Source: Bacteroidales bacterium
GTDB taxonomy: Bacteria > Bacteroidota > Bacteroidia > Bacteroidales > UBA3663
Reading direction: 5' to 3'
Length of the DNA: 64,000 bases
Assembly: GCA_017449065.1 (NCBI GenBank)
Contig: JAFSKF010000034.1
Coordinates: 1-64,000, forward strand
Shown here: positions 17,781 through 26,035 of the stretch, piece by piece
Numbering within the stretch: position 1 is the stretch's first letter
Layout: every line of letters begins with the position of its first letter
The notes under the pieces: model-generated
What the model was told of the DNA's origin: nothing
Seen by the model: the letters and a program-made list of their open reading frames with translations, nothing else
The model's database searches: none
Translations under genes and position numbers: made by a program

Positions 17781-19286
17781 ATGTTTACCAGTTTTAAGGG
17801 AAGCCATTTGGTGAATTCTTACCACAAGAAGAAACTGAAGAACCGCTTCCAGATGACGGGCTACGTCAAGGCAATCATTGCTGCCGTTGTGGCCATCGTG
17901 ATTGCGCTGCTGCCGACAGAGATGCTGGGCATTGCCGATCTGAATCCGGTGCAGCAACGTGTGATTGCCATTTTCGTATTTGCTGCCATAATGTGGCTCA
18001 CCGAGGCTATCCCGTCGTGGTGCACCTCCGTGCTCATTATTGTTGTCATGCTCTTTACGATCTCGAACAAAGGCCTCACCCCGCTGATGGGTGTGGAAGG
18101 CGCATCGTATGTGAGCTACAAAGCCATTATGGCATGCTTTGCCAATCCGACGATTCTGCTTTTCATCGGCGGTTTCATTCTGGCGATCGCGCTCACCAAG
18201 ACTGGTATCGACGTGGTGCTGGCTAAAGAGTTGCTGACTCCTTTCGGCTCGAAATCGGAGAATGTGTTATTGGGCTTTATTATTGTGACAGCCACGTTCT
18301 CGGCCTTCGTATCGAACACCGCTACAGCCGCCATGATGCTGGCATTCCTGACGCCAGTGCTGCGCGCCATGCCTGAGGGTTCGAAAGACCGTGTGGCACT
18401 CACGATGGCCATCCCGCTGGGAGCCAACATCGGAGGCATCGCCACTCCTATCGGTACGCCTCCGAACACGATTGTGCTGGGTTACCTGAGCGAGAATCTG
18501 GGCATCAACATCGGCTTCGGCGAATGGATGCTGAAAATGATCCCGTTTGTCGTGATATTGCTGCTGGCCGGATGGGTGCTGCTGCGCTTCATGTTCCCAT
18601 TCCAGCAGAAAAAGATTGATCTGGTGATCGACGGAGAATTGCACTGGACCTACAAGACCTGGATTGTGATTATCACATTTATCGCCACCATCTTCCTGTG
18701 GTGCTTTGCCGACGTATTCGACATCGGCCTGAACAGTTTCATTGTGGCGTTGGTGCCTGTGGCTGTATTTGCCGTATCGGGTGTGATTACCAAGCACGAT
18801 CTGGAGGAAATCAACTGGTCGGTGCTCTGGATGGTGGCAGGTGGCTTTGCGCTCGGTGTGGCGCTCTCCGATACCGGTCTCGACAAGGTGCTGATCAATG
18901 CAATCCCGTTCAGCGAATTCCCGGCGATGGCAGTCATGATTCTGGCTTCCTTGGTATGCTTCGGCTTCTCTAATTTCATCAGCCACTCAGCTGCTGCTTC
19001 GCTGCTGGTACCGGTATTGGGTGTGGTGGCAGGTGCTATGGCCCATCCGACACAGCCAGGTGTGGTTGCGACCCTCGATGACGGTGGCGTAGCCCAGATG
19101 TTACTTTGTGTTGCTATTGCGGCATCGGTTTCTATGATTCTTCCCATCTCGACCCCTCCGAATGCTATTGCCCACTCTACCGGTTTCATCAAGCAGAGCG
19201 AGATGATGAAGGTGGGTATCGTGATGGGTGTGCTCGGACTGGTGATCGGCTTCCTGTGGCTACGTCTTCCCTTTATTTTCGGTTAA
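17781..19286 (+). CDS. DASS family (SLC13-type) sodium-coupled anion carrier
   Basis: A 501-residue inner-membrane carrier of the divalent anion:sodium symporter family, importing dicarboxylates, citrate or sulfate with sodium. The two SNT-type substrate motifs are recognisable: the first half has FVSNTATAAMMLAFL then NIGGIATPIGTPPNTIV, the second half ISHSAAASLLVP and ILPISTPPNAIAHSTGF. About 12 hydrophobic segments span the protein. The N-terminal 30 residues are basic and cytoplasmic; a later start at M25 is possible. It is followed after 18 bases by a porin gene and then KDG kinase, suggesting uptake of a sugar acid or dicarboxylate. The substrate is inferred from context only. Confidence 0.87.
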   Translation: MFTSFKGSHLVNSYHKKKLKNRFQMTGYVKAIIAAVVAIVIALLPTEMLGIADLNPVQQRVIAIFVFAAIMWLTEAIPSWCTSVLIIVVMLFTISNKGLTPLMGVEGASYVSYKAIMACFANPTILLFIGGFILAIALTKTGIDVVLAKELLTPFGSKSENVLLGFIIVTATFSAFVSNTATAAMMLAFLTPVLRAMPEGSKDRVALTMAIPLGANIGGIATPIGTPPNTIVLGYLSENLGINIGFGEWMLKMIPFVVILLLAGWVLLRFMFPFQQKKIDLVIDGELHWTYKTWIVIITFIATIFLWCFADVFDIGLNSFIVALVPVAVFAVSGVITKHDLEEINWSVLWMVAGGFALGVALSDTGLDKVLINAIPFSEFPAMAVMILASLVCFGFSNFISHSAAASLLVPVLGVVAGAMAHPTQPGVVATLDDGGVAQMLLCVAIAASVSMILPISTPPNAIAHSTGFIKQSEMMKVGIVMGVLGLVIGFLWLRLPFIFG

Positions 19287-19304
19287 CCTAAACCCCTATA
19301 TATT

Positions 19305-20345
19305 ATGAAAAAGTTACTTTCATTGGTTGCAGCGACGCTGATGCTGCTCCCTGCAATGGCAGCCGAACCTGCCGAAAACAACTCTGAGGTTGAATACGGT
19401 CGTAAGGTTACTGATTATGTCAGTAAGCCGAAATTCGGCGGCTACTTCATCGGCCGTTATTCCTATAGTGATCAGGACGGAGCCAAAGGCGGAGCCGGCT
19501 TCAACCAGCGTCTGATCCGTGCCTATGTGGATGGCACCATCCTGAACGACTTCAAGTATCGTGTGCAGATTCAGACCAACAATAACTCCTTCCACATGAA
19601 GGACTTCTTCGTTGAGTGGCAGCGCTATAAGTTTGCCATGATCAAGGTGGGCCAGTTCAAGCGTGCCTTCGGCTTCGAGAACCCAATGAACCCATGGGAC
19701 ATCTCTACAGGCGACTACTCGATCTTCACCAAGAAGATGACAGGTGACTATAAAGGCGACACCTGGGGTGGCGGCGGACGCGATCAGGGTATTCAGGTGC
19801 AGGGCGACTTCCTGAAGGTAGGAGAGGACAAGCACAATCTTTTCCACTATCAGATCGGCTTATGGAACGGACAAGGCATCAATACCAGCGACACCGACGG
19901 CAAGAAGGATCTGATCGGTACCATTCAGGTGCAGCCTATCAAGAACCTCTATGTCGGCTTCTTCGGCTGGACAGGCGACTACTATGCCGGTGGTGTGGAA
20001 AAGAGTTGCAACAAGTATGCCTTCGGCGTGAAGTATGATGACAACGACTGGACTTTCCGCGGTGAGTGGGCACACGCTCAATATACGGGTCAGGGCAACG
20101 ACGATGCCTGGTATTTGGTGGCCGGCTATTGCTTTACCGACTGGTTCAAGCTCAATGGCGAGTATCAGACCTACCGCAACGGCAAGTCTTGGCGCACGGC
20201 CCAGTGCATGTATTCGCTGATTCCGGAGTTCCAGCTGCACAAGAACCTGAAGTTCCAGATCCAATATAACTGGAACAACAACCGCAGCAGCGCTGTCGAT
20301 AAGCACTACAACGAGTTGTGGGCTGAGTTCTACGTACGTTTCTAA
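19305..20345 (+). CDS. Outer-membrane porin, OprO/OprP-like
   Basis: A 346-residue predicted beta-barrel. The signal peptide is KKLLSLVAATLMLLPAMA; the mature part has alternating beta segments ending with the outer-membrane type C-terminal phenylalanine (WAEFYVRF). Phrases such as GGYFIGRYSYSDQDG, FFVEWQRYKFAMIKVGQFKRAFGFENP and YNWNNNRSS recall the phosphate-selective porin O/P family. That family carries anions across the outer membrane, so pairing with the DASS carrier 18 bases upstream is sensible: anion passage through both membranes. Confidence 0.8.
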   Translation: MKKLLSLVAATLMLLPAMAAEPAENNSEVEYGRKVTDYVSKPKFGGYFIGRYSYSDQDGAKGGAGFNQRLIRAYVDGTILNDFKYRVQIQTNNNSFHMKDFFVEWQRYKFAMIKVGQFKRAFGFENPMNPWDISTGDYSIFTKKMTGDYKGDTWGGGGRDQGIQVQGDFLKVGEDKHNLFHYQIGLWNGQGINTSDTDGKKDLIGTIQVQPIKNLYVGFFGWTGDYYAGGVEKSCNKYAFGVKYDDNDWTFRGEWAHAQYTGQGNDDAWYLVAGYCFTDWFKLNGEYQTYRNGKSWRTAQCMYSLIPEFQLHKNLKFQIQYNWNNNRSSAVDKHYNELWAEFYVRF

Positions 20346-20404
20346 TTCATTTGAAAATATTATCCCGGAGCCTGGATACTGACAATCCGGGCTCCGATTC
20401 TGTT

Positions 20405-21415
20405 ATGAAGATTGTTACTTTCGGCGAGATTCTTTTGCGATTGAGCAAACACAATGCCTATCGCCTTTTTCAGGGAAATACCTTCGATGCCCAGTACGGC
20501 GGATCGGAGGCAAATGTGGCCATCAGTCTGGCGCAGCTTGGCAACGATGTTGAGTTTATCACCCGCGTGCCCGACAACGGTATCGGCGAAGCGGCTTGCA
20601 TGCATTTGCGCGAGTTCGGACTAAGCACCCGGCACATTGTGCGAGGCGGCAAACGTATCGGCAGCTATTATTTCGAGCCGGCAGCCGCCATGCGTGGCTC
20701 GAAGGTGGTGTACGACCGGGAAGACTCGTCGTTCAACACCATGCAGAAAGGAGATATAGACTGGGAGCCGATCTTGAAAGATGCCGGTCTGTTCCATTGT
20801 TCCGGCATTACCTGTGCCACCAGCCAGCAGGCGCTTGAGACTACGTTGTCGGCCGTCCGTCTGGCGTTCGAACAGGGCATCGAACTGACCTGCGACATCA
20901 ACTATCGCAAGAACCTTTGGCAATATCCTGGGGCAGATGCGCGTAAGACATTGAACGAACTGATGCAATACAGTTCCTTCATCTTTGGCGATCAGAACGA
21001 GTGGTTTGTGGCAAGCGGCTTGAAGCCGATTCCATTCACAGCGCTCGATGCCTCTTATCAGTATGATGTGCCGGCTTACGAAGCCTATTTTGCCCAACTG
21101 CACCAAATGTTTCCCCGCTGCAAGCGGATGCTGATGGCACATCGGAACCAGCTGAGTTTTGAACATCATGTGATTGGCGGTGTTCTGTGGGCTGAAGGCC
21201 GACTCTATTTCTCCCGTATCTTCGACGTACGTCCGATTATCGATCAGATGGGAGTGGGAGATGCCTGGGTGGCTGCTTTCATCCATGCTCGCCAGAAATG
21301 GCCCGACAACGATCCGTTCTGCTCCGATTTCGCCACCGCCGCCGCAGCCCTGAAGAACACGATCCCCGGTGATCAGAACATCGTGACGGAAGAAGAGATC
21401 CTGTCGATATTGTAA
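20405..21415 (+). CDS. kdgK: 2-dehydro-3-deoxygluconokinase (KDG kinase), PfkB family
   Basis: A 336-residue sugar kinase that phosphorylates 2-keto-3-deoxygluconate, the common product of galacturonate and glucuronate breakdown. I chose ATG 20405 because MKIVTFGEILLRLS is the normal PfkB N-terminus; the frame extends upstream to 20351 only through a TTG. Landmarks are FGEILLRLS, GGSEANVAISLAQLG, SSFNTMQKGDIDW, ITCDINYRKNLW (typical of KDG kinases) and the ATP/catalytic loop MGVGDAWVAAFIHA near the C-terminus, with the GVGD aspartate as catalytic base. It links the pectin enzymes in this window to central metabolism. KDPG aldolase is not in the window. Confidence 0.87.
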   Translation: MKIVTFGEILLRLSKHNAYRLFQGNTFDAQYGGSEANVAISLAQLGNDVEFITRVPDNGIGEAACMHLREFGLSTRHIVRGGKRIGSYYFEPAAAMRGSKVVYDREDSSFNTMQKGDIDWEPILKDAGLFHCSGITCATSQQALETTLSAVRLAFEQGIELTCDINYRKNLWQYPGADARKTLNELMQYSSFIFGDQNEWFVASGLKPIPFTALDASYQYDVPAYEAYFAQLHQMFPRCKRMLMAHRNQLSFEHHVIGGVLWAEGRLYFSRIFDVRPIIDQMGVGDAWVAAFIHARQKWPDNDPFCSDFATAAAALKNTIPGDQNIVTEEEILSIL

Positions 21416-21438
21416 ACCAAGAAATTTATATTTTTTTG

Positions 21439-23493
21439 CTATTTTGTCTCCCACGCCTCAATCCGCCGGGCTACGTTTTCCTTCAGATTGACAAAGAAGA
21501 AGGCATAGTCCTGGGCGTGGTAGCATTCTGGTCCGAAGATGGCTTGCATGTTTTCTGGGATGATATAGGGCTTGGCCGCTTCGGTGGTGACAACGACTAC
21601 GCCACGTTCGATGTCGAGTTGGGCATCGGCAATGCCTTCAACTATCTGTCCGTTGATGCGCGAGCCGTGATTCTCACTGACGGAAGCGTAAGTGGCATCA
21701 CGACTCCAATTCAGCGGATTGATGCTAATGGCTCCTGACTCCACTACGAGATTTTTGGCATTCTTGTTGCCCACGCCCTCCGTATTCCACGACACGATGA
21801 CACCCGTGTCATCTGCACCCTCGGCGAACTTCAGATGCGGATTTGCTGCAAGATAGCGGTCGGTGACGCTGTAGCCTATCGGATAGGCAGCCACCATACA
21901 CTCGAGCAAGTCTCGGTGGTGGCGGAAATAGGTGGCGAGCAGTTTCAGTGTGGTCATCGACCCCTGCGAGTGGCCTGCGATGATGAATGGCCGTCCTTGG
22001 TTCAGGTGCTCAAAATAGTAGTCGAGCGCACGGGTGGGGTCTTGGCTGGTCACGTAGTCAGTGAGCGTATTGAAATCCTCCTCAGACTGCAAGTTGGCAT
22101 AGTTGACATCCACCTGACGATAGAATGGTGCAAAGACATTGCAGTAGTCGGAAAAGGCCGGCCCATTGTTGCTGAGGTTGGTGGTAGCCTTTGAGCGCAT
22201 GCCCTTGTCGTCGATGCTTGCAATGGCCTCTACTGAGAGGTCTGGGCTGGTATAGGCCGTGGGATAGAGATAGAACAAATCCACCGCCTTGTCAGTCGAT
22301 GAAGGGAGCGAGAGCCAGTTCGACGCATCGGTATAGTCAACCGCTGACTGGAACTTCTCGATGCCCGGAACGTCTTGTATCGCCTTCGGTATTTCACCAT
22401 GTTGCGTCTGCCATGCTACAATGCGGTCGGCTATGTTCTGTCGTAGGTTCATGTAAAACAGGCCGTAGTCCCAGCCGTGGTAGCATTGCGGGCCGAAGAA
22501 CTGTTGCATTGAGGCATCAATGGCTGCTTCGTTAGCCGCCTGCTCTGTGGTTACAATCACCACCCCTCGGCTTACGTTCAATCGTGCATCGGCCATAGCG
22601 GGAACAAGTTGCTCGGTGTTGTTGTTGAATGAGCCGAGATTCTCCGTAATCGGGGCATACGTATCGTCAAGTCGCCAGTTGAGCGGGTTAATACAGAGTT
22701 CGTTCTTCTTTACCACCACGTTGTCGTGACCATTGTTCTGCGGGCCTTCGGTGTTCCACGAGATGATGACACCCGTATCGGTCGCACCCTGAGCAAACTT
22801 CAGATGTGGAAAACGCTGCAAGTCGCGCGGGGTCACACCATAGCCAATCGGATAGGCAGCAATCATACGCCCATAGCGGTCGGGATGCTCGCGGAAATAG
22901 TCTTCAAGGAGCATCAGCGTGATTGCCGAACCCTGCGAGTGGCCGGCGATGATGAACGGGCGGCCCTCGTTCCAGTGCTCAAAGTAGTAGTCGAGCGCAC
23001 GGGTGGGGTCTTGCGAGGCAGAGAAACGCATGGCATCCTCCACACCCTCTTCACTCAGTGCCGCGAGTTTGGGTACAACACTGTACTGGCGATAGTAGGG
23101 CATGAAGATGTTGCACGACTCGGCAAACACCGAGGCCTCGATGCGTAATATGCGCTGTGCGCCCTGCCGCATACCTTCGTTGTCGATGTCGCACACGGCT
23201 GGCTCGGAGGCCTCTTCGGGCAGATAGCACGTGGGGTAGATGAAGAACACGTCCACATCTTTGTCGATAGTGGCGGGCACGTTGAGCCAGTTCGATGCGT
23301 CGGCATAGTCTATCGCAGTCTGGAATTTCTCGATACCCGACAGTCCACGGATGCTCTCGGGCAGCGTCTGCAGCCAGGTTTCTGCGGTGGATGTTGCGGC
23401 ATTATCCTTGCTACAACTATATGCGGGGATTATCAAAACCGCAATGAACAGTAATAGGTTTGCAATGAATTTGACAATGTGATTCTGAAACAT
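21439..23493 (-). CDS. Lipoprotein with two tandem DUF3089 alpha/beta-hydrolase domains
   Basis: 684 residues from the chosen start at 23493, where a lipoprotein signal begins (LLLFIAVLIIPAYSC). The frame continues upstream but overlaps the MACPF gene end. Two repeats of about 300 residues follow each other, each with DVFFIYPT/DLFYLYPT, an F-APFYRQ segment, SQDPTRALDYYFEH, and the nucleophile motif IIAGHSQGS. Each repeat ends with VSWNTEG, ISINPLNW/LCINPLNW, RGVVVVTTE and FFGPQCYH or IFGPECYH. GHSQGS is the serine nucleophile elbow of alpha/beta hydrolases; DUF3089 members are lipase-like with unknown substrate. Both copies keep the motif, so both may be active. It begins 20 bases after the MACPF lipoprotein gene, so the two are likely co-expressed. 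Confidence 0.82.
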   Translation of the reverse strand: MFQNHIVKFIANLLLFIAVLIIPAYSCSKDNAATSTAETWLQTLPESIRGLSGIEKFQTAIDYADASNWLNVPATIDKDVDVFFIYPTCYLPEEASEPAVCDIDNEGMRQGAQRILRIEASVFAESCNIFMPYYRQYSVVPKLAALSEEGVEDAMRFSASQDPTRALDYYFEHWNEGRPFIIAGHSQGSAITLMLLEDYFREHPDRYGRMIAAYPIGYGVTPRDLQRFPHLKFAQGATDTGVIISWNTEGPQNNGHDNVVVKKNELCINPLNWRLDDTYAPITENLGSFNNNTEQLVPAMADARLNVSRGVVIVTTEQAANEAAIDASMQQFFGPQCYHGWDYGLFYMNLRQNIADRIVAWQTQHGEIPKAIQDVPGIEKFQSAVDYTDASNWLSLPSSTDKAVDLFYLYPTAYTSPDLSVEAIASIDDKGMRSKATTNLSNNGPAFSDYCNVFAPFYRQVDVNYANLQSEEDFNTLTDYVTSQDPTRALDYYFEHLNQGRPFIIAGHSQGSMTTLKLLATYFRHHRDLLECMVAAYPIGYSVTDRYLAANPHLKFAEGADDTGVIVSWNTEGVGNKNAKNLVVESGAISINPLNWSRDATYASVSENHGSRINGQIVEGIADAQLDIERGVVVVTTEAAKPYIIPENMQAIFGPECYHAQDYAFFFVNLKENVARRIEAWETK

Positions 23494-23512
23494 AATTCTT
23501 GATGCTGTATCA

Positions 23513-25885
23513 TTAATAATTCTGACGGTTTTTCTCCCATTTCTTTGGGTGGACGATGTTCTTGATGTTTCTGATAGGCAAGGTGTCACGCCTCATAATG
23601 GGTGCAAACTTCCAATTCTGTGTCCACCATCCGCCATCGTTCCATTTATGTTTGATATGCGACCTGTCTGCGTTCTGTCTCCAGCCTTCCAACCACTCCG
23701 CTTTGTCGTAACTGTCGCTCATGGGATGTAGTTCCGAACCTCCCGTTGAAGAGAATACACGGTCAACCTTCTCATCAACGGTAAGGCCGATGGCTGTTAT
23801 TTTCCGGCTCGGGTCGTCCCTCTTGCTGTTGAAGTATTTTACCCAAGTGTATCTTGGATTAGGATAGATGCCCATCTCACCATGATAGCTGTCATCGCCA
23901 CGCTTGAAATAGTCATCGCTGGGCTTGTTATGGGCAAAGTCCACGTCGGTCAAGCCGGTACAGTCCTCCTCGTATGCCAAAGAGTAGTACCAATAGTGGT
24001 CTGCATCATTGCCAATCACATTATAAGGGCTGCCGGAAGTCTCCAGAGCATAGCCCCAGTTGCGCTCGTCCTCTGTCTGGAACTGGTTGACCATCATGGG
24101 ATAGTAGATTCTGTACTGTTGGTCTTTGTCGTCGAAGCGTATCAGCGTCTTTGGGTCGTCCTTCCGATGGCCGTCATCAGACTTTACCATCATGAAGTCG
24201 GCCACGACCAGTCGTGTCCGGGGATATATTTTGGAAGCCTTCTCGGCAATATACTCACTACGTTTTTCGGCCAGTCTGTTTGCAACAGCCAGCCATTTCT
24301 TAGCAGTTTCTTCATCCGAGGGAAGAATGCTGTCTTTGTCCAAACTGAGGTAGTACCCGATAGCCATGTTCTGGATGTACTGGTCGATGGGATAGAGATA
24401 AGGTCCGCCTTCGCTTCCGTCTGCCGGTGTTATGTCACTGCCGACATGGTAACTCAGCAGGTCCCAGTTTTCAGGATTATCGAATCCCTTCATCCATGTT
24501 GCTACATCATCCGCCTTATGAAGGTCTCCGCCCAGGGACAGTTCGAAGGACTGGGCCTTTGATGCTTCCGAATAATGGGAGAGGTTGTATGTGGCGGACG
24601 CTTCGCGTGACACGTAGTCGGCGTTCTTGGCCTGGAAGATCTTCACCCAGTCGCCAGTATTCCCATTGTTCATTGCATCGGTGTTGGGATAGGATTTGCG
24701 GAAACTGGCCATCGCGTCTATATCGACCGTCTGTTCGTAGGTATTCTCCTTGCGCCCATAGATGTAGTAGTATCCACCACCAAACCGAGCCTGCGTGATG
24801 ATGTCCGTACCCCACGTGTAATAAAAGTTGGCTGCACTGAACCCTGCGGCTGTTGTATCGCGGACATTAGCAATTGCGCTGCAGAAGGCCGGATTGGTAA
24901 TCGCCCAAAGCAGTTGCACATCAGGAACATGCCCATTGCCATCGGTCTCAAAGCGGCTCATAGTCATGTGTACATCTGACAGTTGCGCACGATACATGTT
25001 GATATAGTATTCGAAACTCTCACTCGTGTCAAAATTCCCTGATATTCCGAAATCGAGCGCACGGCTCTTCACGACTGTTTCTGCACGAGTTCCTCCTCCC
25101 ATTGCCCAGTTTAGCGCATTCAGGAATCCACTTTCGTCGCCCGAAGTAGAAGGGGTTACATTCAGCACCCTGTTCACCACATTTGCTAAGTTTAAGCCCT
25201 TCTGACGTGTTTTCTTAGACGACAGACCTATATTCACAGAGAAAGAATGGGCAGTCTCCTCAAAACTTGAACCCGAATACTCCACATGGAACTCTTTGGG
25301 TGTAGGATTGTCCTCTCGCATCAATGTGTCGCCGAATGTTTTTACTTTATCGTAGCTGATAATGGTATTGACCGTGGCTCCGGGTTTGCCGAAATAATAC
25401 ACAGATCCACCGATATAACGTTCATACACTTTCTCCTTCCCGTTCGTATCCGTAGCACGTGTTCTTGCAGACTGAGGAAGTGCTGCGGGATTATAGAATA
25501 CAAGGAACACGTTGCGCCCTAAGTTGGGATTGGACTTCGGAATGATTTTGGTACGCACACATACAAGAGGCTTGTCCTGCGTTTTTTTTTGTACGGGTAC
25601 TACATACTTTGTTCCGTTTTCCTCAATGATTTCGGCTCCATAGTATTCATTGTTAGCCGGGGTTACTTCTATGTCATCGAACTTAGCCAATGGTACTTTG
25701 TGCTTGTAAAGACTGTCGGCATGGATGATACGGAACAGGGCTCCCTGAGCAACGTCTTCTGGGATTTCCGCGATAACCTCCCCGTTATCAACTGGGTCGT
25801 CATCTGTTGAGCAGGCTGTCATGAGTCCTGCCGCTGCTGCCAGCATGAATAGTGAGGCAAGCATAAAAAGATTTGTTTTTTTCAT
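23513..25885 (-). CDS. MACPF-domain lipoprotein
   Basis: 790 residues with a lipoprotein signal (FMLAAAAGLMTACS, lipidated cysteine at about 25). The region of about residues 250-480 looks like a MACPF domain: LGLSSKKTR-type early strand, YYINMYRAQLSDVHM, then FYYTWGTDIITQARFGGGYY (about 350-370), which matches the Y-G-T-H-x(n)-GG signature of perforin-like proteins, although histidine is replaced by aspartate. Later residues include FELSLGG and a YEED region of unknown fold. In Bacteroidales, MACPF proteins include the BSAP secreted antimicrobial proteins that kill related strains; others are of unknown role. The gene has an A9 tract in its coding strand at 25584-25592. A 32-codon remnant of another gene ends in its ATG. 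Confidence 0.78.
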   Translation of the reverse strand: MKKTNLFMLASLFMLAAAAGLMTACSTDDDPVDNGEVIAEIPEDVAQGALFRIIHADSLYKHKVPLAKFDDIEVTPANNEYYGAEIIEENGTKYVVPVQKKTQDKPLVCVRTKIIPKSNPNLGRNVFLVFYNPAALPQSARTRATDTNGKEKVYERYIGGSVYYFGKPGATVNTIISYDKVKTFGDTLMREDNPTPKEFHVEYSGSSFEETAHSFSVNIGLSSKKTRQKGLNLANVVNRVLNVTPSTSGDESGFLNALNWAMGGGTRAETVVKSRALDFGISGNFDTSESFEYYINMYRAQLSDVHMTMSRFETDGNGHVPDVQLLWAITNPAFCSAIANVRDTTAAGFSAANFYYTWGTDIITQARFGGGYYYIYGRKENTYEQTVDIDAMASFRKSYPNTDAMNNGNTGDWVKIFQAKNADYVSREASATYNLSHYSEASKAQSFELSLGGDLHKADDVATWMKGFDNPENWDLLSYHVGSDITPADGSEGGPYLYPIDQYIQNMAIGYYLSLDKDSILPSDEETAKKWLAVANRLAEKRSEYIAEKASKIYPRTRLVVADFMMVKSDDGHRKDDPKTLIRFDDKDQQYRIYYPMMVNQFQTEDERNWGYALETSGSPYNVIGNDADHYWYYSLAYEEDCTGLTDVDFAHNKPSDDYFKRGDDSYHGEMGIYPNPRYTWVKYFNSKRDDPSRKITAIGLTVDEKVDRVFSSTGGSELHPMSDSYDKAEWLEGWRQNADRSHIKHKWNDGGWWTQNWKFAPIMRRDTLPIRNIKNIVHPKKWEKNRQNY

Positions 25886-25980
25886 ACGATTTGTTCTTTT
25901 GTTTTGTGATTATGATTTTTGTTTGTCTCTTTCAGTGTTGTGTCATCTTCTTCGGGCAACCGCTCCACGAGGTCGCAGGC
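25886..25980 (-). pseudogene. 3' remnant of a duplicated small membrane protein gene
   Basis: The minus strand reads DLVERLPEEDDTTLKETNKNHNH and stops with TGA overlapping the MACPF ATG (ATGA). This matches the C-terminal end of the intact 76-residue protein at 27814-28044 (DLVERLPEEDDTTQKETNKHHNH), and the DNA is nearly the same over about 45 bases. The membrane segment and start are missing. It shows that sequence was duplicated here, or that a gene copy was lost leaving its tail. Confidence 0.7.
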
Positions 25981-26021
25981 GGAGGGCGCGAGTCCTTATG
26001 GTTCGATTTCGTGTATTCGCT

Positions 26022-26035
26022 TAGGATTAATCCTA
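26022..26035. repeat. Perfect 14-bp palindrome at the stop codon of the fimbrillin-like gene
   Basis: TAGGATTAATCCTA is a perfect palindrome whose first three bases on the minus strand are the TAG stop codon. It can fold as a 5-bp stem with a TTAA loop. It follows directly the GC-rich end of the variable C-terminal segment. In known diversity-generating retroelements a hairpin or cruciform just behind the variable region helps homing; this correspondence is inference. Confidence 0.6.
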
